A stretch of DNA of 64,000 nt from the NCBI GenBank assembly GCA_963978895.1, contig OZ022240.1, positions 19,641,483 through 19,705,482 on the forward strand, written 5' to 3'. A model generated the notes under the pieces. The model saw nothing but the letters and a program-made list of their open reading frames with translations, made no database searches and was not told the origin of the DNA. Origin of the DNA: Erpobdella octoculata (taxonomy: Eukaryota; Annelida; Clitellata; Hirudinida; Erpobdellidae). Below, one piece after another: positions 10,370-19,116 of the stretch. The position numbers and the translations under genes were made by a program. Each line of letters starts with the position of its first letter. Within the stretch, counting starts at the first letter, position 1.

Positions 10370-10535
10370 CAACGTTTTCTTGCGTCCTAAAAAGTATAAC
10401 ATAATATTCCTATAATTCATTTACAACGAAAAACGTTGCGGGCGTATATAGGTTACAACATCAAAACTTTAGTAAAACAAATAGTTATAAAAAAATAACG
10501 CGCCGCAACGTTTTACGTTGTAAATGCAACAAGAA
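10370..10535. mobile_element. partial copy of a foldback element
   Basis: AACAACGTTTTCTTGCGTCC and CTAAAAAGTATAACA, followed by ACGAAAAACGTTGCGGGCG and TTACAACATCAAAAC, match the left arm and centre of the large foldback at 61945-62455. Local inverted words ACGAAAAACGTTGCGG and CCGCAACGTTTTACGT are present. It is probably a deleted copy of the same family. Confidence 0.6.
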
Positions 10536-10956
10536 GTAAGCATGTACATCTGTCTAAAAGCATGCTATAGTTAAAATTTAGGTGTAATCAGATAAAAATT
10601 GAAATTTTAAAGCCAAAGGTCCATTACGTTTTCCTTGCATGTGTCCATCACACTGTCGTTTGATTGCCTTGTTGAAATACGTAACTTCAAACTCTCTCGA
10701 TCCTCCACAAAAGCTCAAATGACATTACTAGGTTAAATATCATTAAACACATCATCCACACGCACACATACACAAACAAACACGTGGTCAACATCTAAAA
10801 TATTATTTTTTACAATTTTTAATTAACGTTGCTTAAAAGGTGTATTTCGATTCAACTTATGAGGCTGTCCTAATCAAACTATAACCATTATTTTTTTTCA
10901 CAACAAATATCAAATTTATTTGAGCAAGAATCTTAAAAGCTGTACTATAAGATTAC

Positions 10957-11265
10957 AGGCGCCGTAGCACAGTGGTGAAAGCAGTTATGCTATCATCCTG
11001 CCGTCGTGGGTTCAAATCTCAGTCACGGCGAGGCGTAATTCCGTTGAGCAAGGAATTCACTCACACTGCTCAGGCCAACTCAGCCTTTCATCCTTCACTG
11101 GTCGATGAATGAGTACCAGTTTCACGACTGGGATGTAATAGGGTTCGGCACATTCCGATTTCGGAGACACGTGCGGGTGGCAGGTAACACTGTGTGATCC
11201 CATATGCACTAGCAGTTCCCGGCGCTGCTGGGGTATTAATTGATATACGAAGTAGCGCCCTAATG
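10957..11265 (+). mobile_element. tRNA-derived SINE, plus orientation
   Basis: The head GCCGTAGCACAGTGGTGAAA resembles a pol III A box and GGGTTCAAATCTCAGTC a B box at tRNA-like spacing. The body CACTGCTCAGGCCAACTCAG, CCTTTCATCC and CACTGGTCGATGAATGAGT is shared, inverted, with 17427-17695. The tail includes GTGTGATCCCATATGCAC and a GCGCTGCTGGGG end. It is not a functional tRNA: the acceptor stem pairing and anticodon arm are not convincing. Confidence 0.8.
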
Positions 11266-11408
11266 TTATACATTTACATTTTACATTTTTATTTACACCA
11301 ATTTGAATGCTGTGTGTATGCGTTTATGTGTGTCGAGTCGATGTTTGCGTCATATTGCTTTCAGTATGTGTGCGTTTATGAGTGTGTGGATGCGCCATAT
11401 ATATAGAA

Positions 11409-12878
11409 CTAGCAGTGCCAGTAGCGGCTTCGCTCGCATGAAATAAGAGAATTTGAACCGTGCATACATAGTAGAGTACTGCACGGATCAATTTTTTAGG
11501 TATCGGCTCAACCCGTCGACAACTTGGCATAGCCCATTTCAAAAACCGAAATTCCTGGCCCGGCACGGCCATTCTAATATGGGCTCGGCCCGTTTTTACA
11601 GGCCTAGAAGTTCTATATACTTGATGAAAAACTTCGGCCCGTCCCACCTTGACTTCAGGTTTAGCCCGGCCCGTCTGAACACCCTAAAATCACTAAAATG
11701 TCAATATACTTGGTTAAAAATCTCGTCCCGTCCCACCTTGATTTAAGGTTTGGGCAGGGCCGTATGAAGACCCTGAAAATAACGGCTTGGCCCGTCCGTC
11801 CGGTGATAAACTAAACTCATCTACGTCTAACCGGCACAAAACCTCAAAATACTAATTTTCGCATCTGTAGCACTTACAGTTTTTGAGTAGCAGTTATTTT
11901 AAAATCAAATAACCCTTTTTCCACTTCACATTTGAGGTCCTGGAAACCAAATTTTCAAAAAATGGTGAAACACGTATATCATTATTTTTAGAGTAGAAAC
12001 TAAATACTAATTTTACTTTTGTAGCATTTACAGTTTTTGAGTAGCAGTTACTTTAAAAACCAAGTAACGCTATTTTCCACCCCATATTTGAAGTCCTGGA
12101 AACCAAATTTTCAAAAAATGGTAAAACACGTATATCATTATTTTTTGAGTAGAAACCAAATACTTATTTTTACTCTTGTAGCATCTACAGTATTTGAGCA
12201 GATGTTACATTAAAAACCAAATAACCTTATTTTCCACCCCACATTTGAGGTCCTGGAAACAAAATTTTTTAAAAATTGTAAAACACGTTTATCTCTAGTT
12301 TTAGAATAGAAACTAAATACTAATTTTTACATCTGTGGTATTTACAGTTTTTGAGTAGCAGTTACTTTGAAAAACAAATAACCCTATTTTCCACCCCACA
12401 TTTGAAGTCCTGGAAACCAAATTTTCAAAAATGCTAAAACACGTATTTCATTATTTTTGGAGTAGAAACTAAATACTAATTTTTACTCCTGTAGCATTTA
12501 CAGTTTTTGAGTAGCAACTACTTTAAAAACCAAATAACCCAATTTTCCAACCCACACTTTAGTTCCGGGAAACCGAATTTTCAAAAATTGATGAAACACG
12601 TATCTTTTTATTTTTTAAGAAGAATGCAAATACCAAATTTCAAAATCTCCTCATTTTTGGTTTTTGAGATACACATTGTTTTAGAAAAAAGTATGTTTTC
12701 CAGTTTCTTCCCCTCAGGAGCAAAATTTTCAAAAATTCTTTCTTAGTGGATGCTTACGCAATAAAAGTAATATAAGTTCCAAATTTCACGTTCCTAGGAT
12801 GAGGCGTTTGAGCTCGGCGTTGATTATCAGTCAGTCAGTCAGTCAGTCAGTCAGGACATGTTCTTTTATATATATAGA
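11409..12878 (-). mobile_element. non-autonomous Helitron with an internal satellite
   Basis: On the minus strand the element starts TCTATATATATAAAAGAACA (12878 inward) after an A and ends with hairpin AGCG-AAGC-CGCT, a 10 nt spacer and CTAG (11412-11409) before a T. A|TC...CTAG|T is the Helitron signature. The 5' region contains (CTGA)n (12830-12853). The interior has no Rep/helicase, only ~156 bp tandem units (11845-12640) and a GGCCCG-rich stretch (11540-11800). Confidence 0.72.
11845..12640. repeat. ~156 bp tandem repeat, about five copies
   Basis: Copies start near 11851, 12007, 12162, 12318 and 12475, each beginning with ACTAATTTTnnnn(T)GTAGC and containing CAGTTTTTGAGTAGCAGTTA, CACATTTGAGGTCCTGGAAA and AAAACACGTATATCATTATT. 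A degenerate sixth copy follows. Copies differ by scattered substitutions, so the array is not recent. It lies wholly inside the Helitron. Confidence 0.88.
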
Positions 12879-13700
12879 TAAATATATCGGCCCGCCTGTT
12901 GTTTAGGAAGGCTTTTAGCAAGGCAGCCTAGTAGACCGGAGATCCGAAACAAAGAACTTAGAGTTACAACCGTATAGTAACTTAATCAAATATTTTTTAA
13001 TAGAAAAATTTTTTTTTTATGTACAAAATAAATTTTTAACTTTATAAAAATTAACAAATTTTATTTTATAAAAATTTCAGTTGACATTGAATTTTATTTG
13101 CGTAGTCTCGATGGTCTATTTATGTCTATTTAACGTCGCCTATGTTATCGGTAAATTAGAATTGTATATTTTTTATGTCGTATATCGCGTAAAATTAAAA
13201 TAAAGCTCATATCAACTACTTTTAGCTATAAGAAATCGGCGTTTCTGTTTCTTACAAACCGGAGTTCAGACTCCGCTGTCGTACCAAAAATAGATTAATA
13301 CAAATAATGAATAGTCATGGAACCAAAAGACTCTAAATCGTTTTTTCGGAGGCCATCTTGGCATCTCACTCAAAACCTGCTCATCTCCGATATATTTATT
13401 CTATATATATGGGATGCGCATGTAGATTATTCTGAGATGTTGTGTATGTGCATGGTTTATGTGTAAGGGTGTTGGCGTGCTTATTGCTATAACTATGTTG
13501 ATTTTGTGTGCTTATGAGTGCGTGTGCTCGCGTGAAGATTTTTTACTTATATAATTTCCCAGCATTACTCACTCACTGGATGGATCTGGAACGCTGACGT
13601 CATGTGTATTAACAAGGTCAACGTTAACTAAGCCCATCCTTGTGGAAAAACCTATATTTATGCAATTATAAGAAACATTGTAAGCAGAAGTGCAAACGCA
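12879..13700. other. stretch without recognised features
   Basis: AT-rich intron sequence with a GT-rich patch (13440-13530). A segment around 13180-13300 (AATAAAG, then CAAACCGGAGTTCAGACTCC) looks like the end of some dispersed repeat, but no partner or ends were found. Confidence 0.4.
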
Positions 13701-13925
13701 CTTACACACGTACATACACATAACTAAACAAACTGTCTAGCAATGGTTTTTGACATTATAAAATATTTAATAACAAGCCCATCCTTTTTTATTCATAAGA
13801 CATCGTATTCACACGCACATACTCATACCTGAACAAGCTGTCTAGCAATGAATTTCAACATTTTTGACATTTACAACATTTAATCACATGCCCATATTTT
13901 TTTCTTCATAAGGCTTTGTATTCAC
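13700..13925. repeat. two-copy diverged tandem repeat, ~110 bp
   Basis: CTGTCTAGCAATG, then TTTTTGACATT, then TTTAATnACATGCCCAT, then TTCATAAG, then CGTATTCACA occur twice in a row (about 13700-13810 and 13811-13925) with moderate divergence. Confidence 0.65.
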
Positions 13926-14082
13926 ATAAAAATATGTGTGTGGAAGTTTACTTGTTGGTTAATGTGAAAACAATAAACAAGTTTGTATAAATGAGTATGT
14001 GTGTGTATGTGTGTGGAAGCTTACCTACTGACTATTGGGTAGATTTGGGAAAATAGCGTGGTTGTTATGCATCATAATGTAT

Positions 14083-14187
14083 CCATGTCGCCCACAGAAA
14101 TTTTTCCAGGGGGGAATCTTTTTTGTTTTTCCTTCTTTTCCTCTTTTCTCAAATTTTCTCTCCCGTTTTTTTCTCAAAGTTGTGTGG
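14083..14187 (+). mobile_element. left-end fragment of the 55.5 kb hAT-type family
   Basis: CATGTCGCCCACAGAAATTT, then CCAGGGGGG and the pyrimidine-rich CTTTTCCTCTTTTCTCAAAT, align with the first ~110 bp of the element at 55475. It is cut off by the Gypsy tail that begins at about 14188. Confidence 0.55.
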
Positions 14188-14529
14188 GCTGGAAAAAAAC
14201 TGCGTCAAACAGTCAAAAGACTTGACCATGCTGTTTGCGAATTGCGGTTAAGTCCACGAGTGAAGATGAAGGTAATTTGTGTTCGTAGTTGTGTCGCATT
14301 TTTCACAGGCAACTATGCTGTTCGGGACCAACAGAATTAAGAAGAAGGTAATAAAATAATTTAATCTAATTTTATTATCAATTACCGCTCGTTGACTTTA
14401 CAAAATTAAAAACGTTATTTTAGAAATCATTAGAAAAAGTTGAAAACGCTTTATTTCTTATTTTCCAATAAATTACAAATTACTACAAAACCATTCCAGA
14501 GAAACCGACATACGATTAGGCGATATCGT

Positions 14530-14533
<4 letters not shown>
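14188..14533 (+). mobile_element. Gypsy 3' remnant: integrase tail plus LTR
   Basis: Coding remnants KKLRQTVKRLDHAVCELRL and then SPRVKMKV resemble the C-terminal GPY/F-type end of Gypsy integrase, and the frame ends GNYAVRDQQN followed by stop. A purine tract (AAGAAGAAGG) precedes an LTR-like sequence (~14352-14533) that ends GATATCGTAACA, as in the element at 18903-20876. The flank on the right is (TA)n, the same insertion context. Confidence 0.72.
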
Positions 14534-14572
<39 letters not shown>

Positions 14573-14575
14573 GGT

Positions 14576-14615
<40 letters not shown>

Positions 14616-14618
14616 GGT

Positions 14619-14655
<37 letters not shown>
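14534..14655. repeat. (TA)n arrays separated by TTAGGGTTGC
   Basis: Three TA arrays separated twice by the same 10 bp TTAGGGTTGC, so the unit (array plus spacer) has itself been duplicated. Confidence 0.9.
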
Positions 14656-14659
<4 letters not shown>

Positions 14660-14869
14660 GCTGTGAATCGATTAAAATTTTTAATCGCTTAATCGCATGC
14701 GATTAATCCATTGTTCGCAAAAAAATTAATTACGATTAATCGCAAAAAAATTTTCAAATCATTTTGTAAATTTAAAAATTGATTTGAAATAATAAGTGCA
14801 TTTATTCAATAACAATTTGAAATAATAAGTGCATTTATTCAATAACAATTTGAAATAACAAGTGCATTT

Positions 14870-15021
14870 AATCAAAATCATTCATATTGTCATCATTTCT
14901 TAGCCAGCTACTCAGTGAGACAAGTTTGTTAATATTGTCAGCAGAGAGTGAAGCACGTTTTTTAGTCACAATGTTCCCTGATAATGAAAATAATCGTTCG
15001 CACGGGACAGTTGTAGCTGGA
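14870..15021 (-). pseudogene. hAT transposase C-terminal dimerisation segment
   Basis: Reading the minus strand gives PATTVPCERLFSLSGNIVTK, then KRASLSADNINKLVSLSSWL, then a stop. This is the hallmark hAT C-terminal block. It is separated from the BED half by only ~100 bp, which marks an internal deletion of the catalytic core. Confidence 0.85.
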
Positions 15022-15121
15022 GAAGCTCTTTATATTTAGATTCTAGTCTAAAATAAATGATAACACTTTGATAAAAAAAATAAAATAGTAACCAGAAGTT
15101 GAATCGTTTGGTGTCAACTGA

Positions 15122-15590
15122 TTATTCACACGTGCATGAAGTCTTTGTAGATCTTTCCATACTTTCTAGTAGAACTAAAATTTTGTTCTTTTCCTGTTGG
15201 AATAATTCATCTATTCTTGAAATAATTGTTCGGTGTGTCGGTAGCACATAAGAGTTATCATCAGATGCAACACGTATGACATCTTGGAGCCCTTCGTCTG
15301 ATATAATATTTACCGGCCTACCATTTTTAGCCATCCAGCTTGCAAGAGCTTTTGTAATTTTTTCCGATTTGTCTTTATCCAATTTTTCCAATTTCATCGA
15401 TCCTCAGCTGGCGCGACACTGGGACTTGCTGGACATTTGAAGCTTGGATTAGCTCAACATCGGAAGAATGTGTGCTTGCTTGTCGAATAGTTTTATTTGC
15501 CATGTCAACAAATGGATGCTTATTCCGAAGATGATACTTGAGCGTTGAATAACTTCGATGAAATTTAAATTTCTTACCGCAAATTGAACA
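15122..15590 (-). pseudogene. hAT transposase N-terminal part, BED finger
   Basis: The BED-type finger shows C-x2-C, then a conserved hydrophobic/basic segment and H-x4-H (YHLRNKH). It is followed, in another frame, by a segment with the usual hAT pattern (DEGLQDVIRVASDDNSYVLP, THRTIISRIDELF). The finger frame runs upstream straight into a (CA)n/(TA)n microsatellite, so the native start codon is gone. In intact relatives this region binds the transposon ends. Here it is not functional. Confidence 0.75.
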
Positions 15591-15596
15591 GACAAC

Positions 15597-15695
<99 letters not shown>

Positions 15696-15703
15696 ATATA
15701 TAT
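15597..15703. repeat. (CA)n-(TA)n compound microsatellite
   Basis: About 52 bp of CA followed by about 55 bp of TA with one interruption. It interrupts the N-terminus of the BED-finger frame. Confidence 0.97.
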
Positions 15704-16302
15704 CCTTAGACAAACAGACAAGAAAAGAAAGTTTTAACCGATTCCCAACATCAGGCATGCACGCTGGAACTTTCGTGCCATTCTAGCTCCTCTTGCTGCG
15801 TAAAGTCTGTTTATTCATTTCCTACTCATAGACTAACCATTGTTTCAGCAGTCAATTATTCAGAGGGGAAAATTTTAATGAAATATCTGCAGCTCTGAAT
15901 GACCACTCAAAAAGTATCAACTGCATAAAAAACCACTGGATAACATATGAATCTCCAACCAACATTTCCCGCCACAATCGGTGCTGTGAGCGTTTGATCA
16001 AAGTTTAGCAAGACTTGCATGACTCTTGCCGCAACAAAGACAACGTTCCCTTGAGATTCATTTTTTCCAATGACAATATCTTGAATTCTGAGTTGTAAAA
16101 ATTTTCTTTACTTATAGTAACCTCAACAATTGGCAAACTTTTTAAAATCGATTTGTGTGTGAGGTTTTTTCATCAAATTACCTTGAGAGTAAGATTTTAT
16201 TTAATCTTTTATATAAGTTCATCAATTTATGATACCGGGATATAAGGTTGTAAAAAGTCTACTGTATATACAAAAGATATAAAATATTACACACATGTTG
16301 TA

Positions 16303-16303
<1 letters not shown>

Positions 16304-16357
<54 letters not shown>

Positions 16358-16358
16358 C
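16304..16358. repeat. (ATT)n microsatellite
   Basis: Uninterrupted ATT trinucleotide, about 18 units, in the intron upstream of receptor exon c. Confidence 0.95.
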
Positions 16359-16490
16359 AACACATTTGAAAGTAGCAATGATTTCTACGCTTGCTATGAA
16401 AAAATAATATGTTAATTGTGCTGCTTAATAATGGCTTAGATTTCAACATGTTAGTTATTTTCTTTATTTTTTTTCTTATATGATTTTCAG

Positions 16491-16760
16491 TTCGACAGAC
16501 ACCAGAAATTGAATCATGTATTTTTAAATTCTATGGACAAAGGAGAGAATTTGGAATTGGTAATTGTGCACCAGTAGGCCTTGATTCAGAAGATGTTTGG
16601 CTTAATAGCAAAGATCTGGAAACAATTTCAATGTTGGCAGAAATAAAAACTCCAACAATTTCCAATTTGCCTGACAGTAGCCATGCACGATTTGCAAAAA
16701 TTCCTATACCGTTGGGAATATCAAAAGCATGTTTCCAAATTTATAAAAATAATGAAAGAA
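16491..16760 (+). CDS. receptor exon c: ectodomain segment
   Basis: Acceptor TTTTCAG, donor GTACAT at 16761; 270 nt, phase 1-1. It encodes an extracellular stretch starting RQTPEIESCIFKFYGQRREF with three cysteines and Ser/Thr/Asn-rich segments. No named domain was recognised. It joins the EGF modules to the beta-rich region downstream. Confidence 0.8.
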
Positions 16761-16835
16761 GTACATTTCAATTGTCATTGTTTTAAAAACTAAAATTTGT
16801 ATTATTTAATAATTGTATTTTTGTTTTTTTTCTAG

Positions 16836-16947
16836 TTGAAGAGCATTGCAGTAACGAAATAAATTCAGACAAACCTGTTCCTTTCATGAAATTAGAAAAA
16901 ACCGTGGATATTAAATCATCGGGAATAGATTTATCTCACAACGATAC
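16836..16947 (+). CDS. receptor exon d: ectodomain segment
   Basis: Acceptor TTTCTAG; donor GTTAGT at 16948, chosen because it leaves two bases that complete a codon with exon e (the alternative GTAAAG at 16952 does not). It encodes EEHCSNEINSDKPVPFMKLE and SGIDLSHNDT. Phase 1-2. Confidence 0.78.
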
Positions 16948-17014
16948 GTTAGTAAAGATTGTGCGATTTAATTTGCTGCAATTGTTTTATTATTTTGAAT
17001 TATAACACTTCAAG

Positions 17015-17231
17015 GATCATTATAAAAACAACAACAACGCTTGGAGGTCACAAAGAAGGGTCAAATGTAAATGACATAGACACTAGTTTTTTTTCTAAAA
17101 AGACAATTATTGGAGATAGTATATCACGTGCAAGCACTTTCAAAATAGATCTACATCCTCCAAAGCACTGTTACAACAATGAAGAACCATGCGATGTCTT
17201 TCCAATTTATCTTAAACATGACATCACCACA
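17015..17231 (+). CDS. receptor exon e: ectodomain segment
   Basis: Acceptor CTTCAAG, donor GTTAGT at 17232; phase 2-0. It encodes IIIKTTTTLGGHKEGSNVND and HPPKHCYNNEEPCDVFPIYL with two cysteines. The following intron is 11.2 kb, the largest between 9 and 28 kb, and is packed with transposons. Confidence 0.78.
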
Positions 17232-17426
17232 GTTAGTCACAATTAAAATTTGTTATTACCAATATATTGATGTTTGATACTTTGATTATTTGGTTTATAA
17301 TTCGTTAACATTATTATATGTAAAGAATCACAAAGAAAGTGACGTAGTTAAGTCAAGTCCCGTTCTTTTCATAAAATATTTTTTTAAAGAATTTGTAAGG
17401 CGCATTCTAGTGTTATAAAACCTCAG

Positions 17427-17695
17427 AGGCGCCGGAAACGACTCGTGTATATGGGATCACACATTTTCCTGCCACACACACGTACATCCAAGATTTTGAT
17501 GTGCAGAACCTTATTACCCCCAGCTGCAAAATGGGCACTCATTTATCGACCAGTGAATGAAAGGCTGAGTTGGCCTGAGCAGTGTGGGTTAATTTTTTGC
17601 TCAATGAAACTACGTTACAAACCTGGAATCGAACCCGGGTACTCCGGATATCCATGCTGGTGTCTAAACCACTAAACCAACACGTCTCATCCGAT
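17427..17695 (-). mobile_element. tRNA-derived SINE, minus orientation, different tRNA head
   Basis: On the minus strand the head is GACGTGTTGGTTTAGTGGTT (A box) and ACCCGGGTTCGATTCCAGGT (B box). The body CACACTGCTCAGGCCAACTC and CACTGGTCGATAAATGAGT, and the tail (GTGTGATCCCATAT, GGCGCC), match the SINE at 10957. The heads are clearly different tRNA-like sequences. Confidence 0.82.
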
Positions 17696-17699
17696 GAGA

Positions 17700-18250
17700 T
17701 AAGATGGTTATTGAATGTTTATTAAAACATTTTGGTTAATGTTGAAAAACAACGTGTCGTTTAAATCTACTTTTCACTTAATCGAAATACATGAAAAACA
17801 CATATAAGCAAGGTTATTTTATTTTATTTTATATTTTCTTTATTTTTCGTTTTCTATCTTCCCCTGTTTTTTGCCCATCGAAGCTGCTACTGGCTGCGTC
17901 AAAATTTTTCAAAAACAACCAGTAACTAAAGCTATAACTGAAACTTGAATAATTACATTTTTATATTTTATATTTATATAGAAATAGAAATGATAGCTCT
18001 ATCAGTAAACTGAAATTTGAAAAAATAATTTTTTTATGAAAAGTCTCAAAACTGAAATGATATTTTTAATTAGAAAATTTTAATAATACCATCCTAAAAT
18101 TTATTATTTTGAATTTATCGCCAAGTCTTCGAAATCAGAAAATTTAATTTTTTTCCAGAAAAGAACACTAAGTTATAACAAAAATTCTAACGATTATACC
18201 AAGCGAATTTCAGATGTAGAAGAGATCGAGTGAGACAAAGCTTAGTTATA
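17700..18250. other. intron stretch without recognised features
   Basis: AT-rich sequence with poly-T/TTTTA patches (17815-17860); no gene, repeat end or structured element was found. Confidence 0.5.
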
Positions 18251-18259
18251 ATCAAGTGA

Positions 18260-18438
18260 TGGAAACATTAAAGATAGACTTTTATCGAGTTGCTGAATGG
18301 GAAAAATTGGGAGAGTGAGTCAATCTGTTACAGCCATTTGCTGAACAAACAATCGTGCAAATGGCTGTAACAAATTGACTCACTGCCCCAATTTTTCCCA
18401 TTCAGCAACTCGATAAAAGTCTACCTTTAAGGTTTCCA
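18260..18438. repeat. 82 bp near-perfect inverted repeat (hairpin), 15 bp loop
   Basis: The left arm 18260-18341 pairs with 18357-18438 with about five mismatches in 82 positions. The arms contain ACTTTTATCGAGTTGCTGAA, TGGGAAAAATTGG and TTACAGCCATTTGC. It may be a short foldback transposon or, if transcribed, a long hairpin RNA. No target duplication was recognised. Confidence 0.9.
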
Positions 18439-18495
18439 TATATTACTGAACTAACAATCGTGCTTCAAATACTGCGCAAAGTATCTCTTGTATGA

Positions 18496-18809
18496 GTTTT
18501 TCATCCACGGTCAAAAACCTCGGAATTTTTCTGAACTCCGACCTTACCATGCAGTCACATATTCGCAACATTGTTCGCTCATGCTTTTGCAGTTTTAGGC
18601 AAATTAGGAGTGGAAGTAGTTCATACCCATCTTTAGAAAAAAAACACTTGTCACTTCTCTCATTCTACACCTGTCTGTCTGCCAACCTCTCAATTTTACC
18701 ACCTTCAACTTGTCACCGACACTGCCGCAGGAAAGAGTAGTCTTAAAAGTCGCGCTACTCTTGTTTAAGTGTCTGCATGAAAAAGACTCATATTACATCA
18801 GCCGAGATC

Positions 18810-18810
<1 letters not shown>
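18496..18810 (+). pseudogene. LINE fragment, RT C-terminal region
   Basis: VKNLGIFLNSDLTMQSHIRN followed by IVRSCFCSFRQIR is the region after the RT palm in L2/CR1 elements. KVALLLFKCLHEKDSYYISR in a shifted frame is the further C-terminus, with a deletion between. It ends at the (TA)n array. Confidence 0.75.

Positions 18811-18899
<89 letters not shown>
18811..18899. repeat. (TA)n microsatellite, left of the LTR element
   Basis: About 89 bp of TA. It and the array at 20877 probably were one tract before the LTR element inserted. Confidence 0.95.
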
Positions 18900-18902
<3 letters not shown>

Positions 18903-18903
<1 letters not shown>

Positions 18904-19091
18904 GTAAAATCGCTGTTTTTACAATAGGTTTTCCCATTGATAGACGTTAAAGGACTTCGAATAACTATTATGGACATTATTATTAAACCAGAAGGTATAA
19001 CTAGCCGTAACAAAGCTTCATTTATTATTTTCCAATAAAACATCAAAACCATTCTATTGAGCCCGGTATACGATTTGGTGATATCGTAACA
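18903..19091 (+). repeat. 5' LTR
   Basis: 189 bp, TG...CA ends, containing AATAAAAC as a possible polyadenylation signal. No difference from the 3' copy was seen by eye. Confidence 0.9.
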
Positions 19092-19116
19092 TTGGTGTCA
19101 GAATTGGGATACAAGA

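Larger units (their letters stand above)
14655..15770 (-). mobile_element. internally deleted hAT transposon (BED-finger type)
   Basis: Minus strand, right to left: a BED zinc finger (CSICGKKFKFH..LKYHLRNKHP, ~15500-15590), a following hAT N-terminal segment (15122-15397), then directly the hAT dimerisation segment PATTVPCERLFSLSGNIVTK (14872-15021) and a stop. The RNase H-like catalytic core between them is missing. The left end TAGAGCTGTGAATCGATTAA may be the terminal repeat; no right partner was found. Confidence 0.78.

Noticed and set aside
10957..11030. Functional tRNA gene
   Set aside because: A and B boxes are present, but acceptor stem and anticodon arm do not pair properly and the sequence continues into a SINE body found elsewhere.
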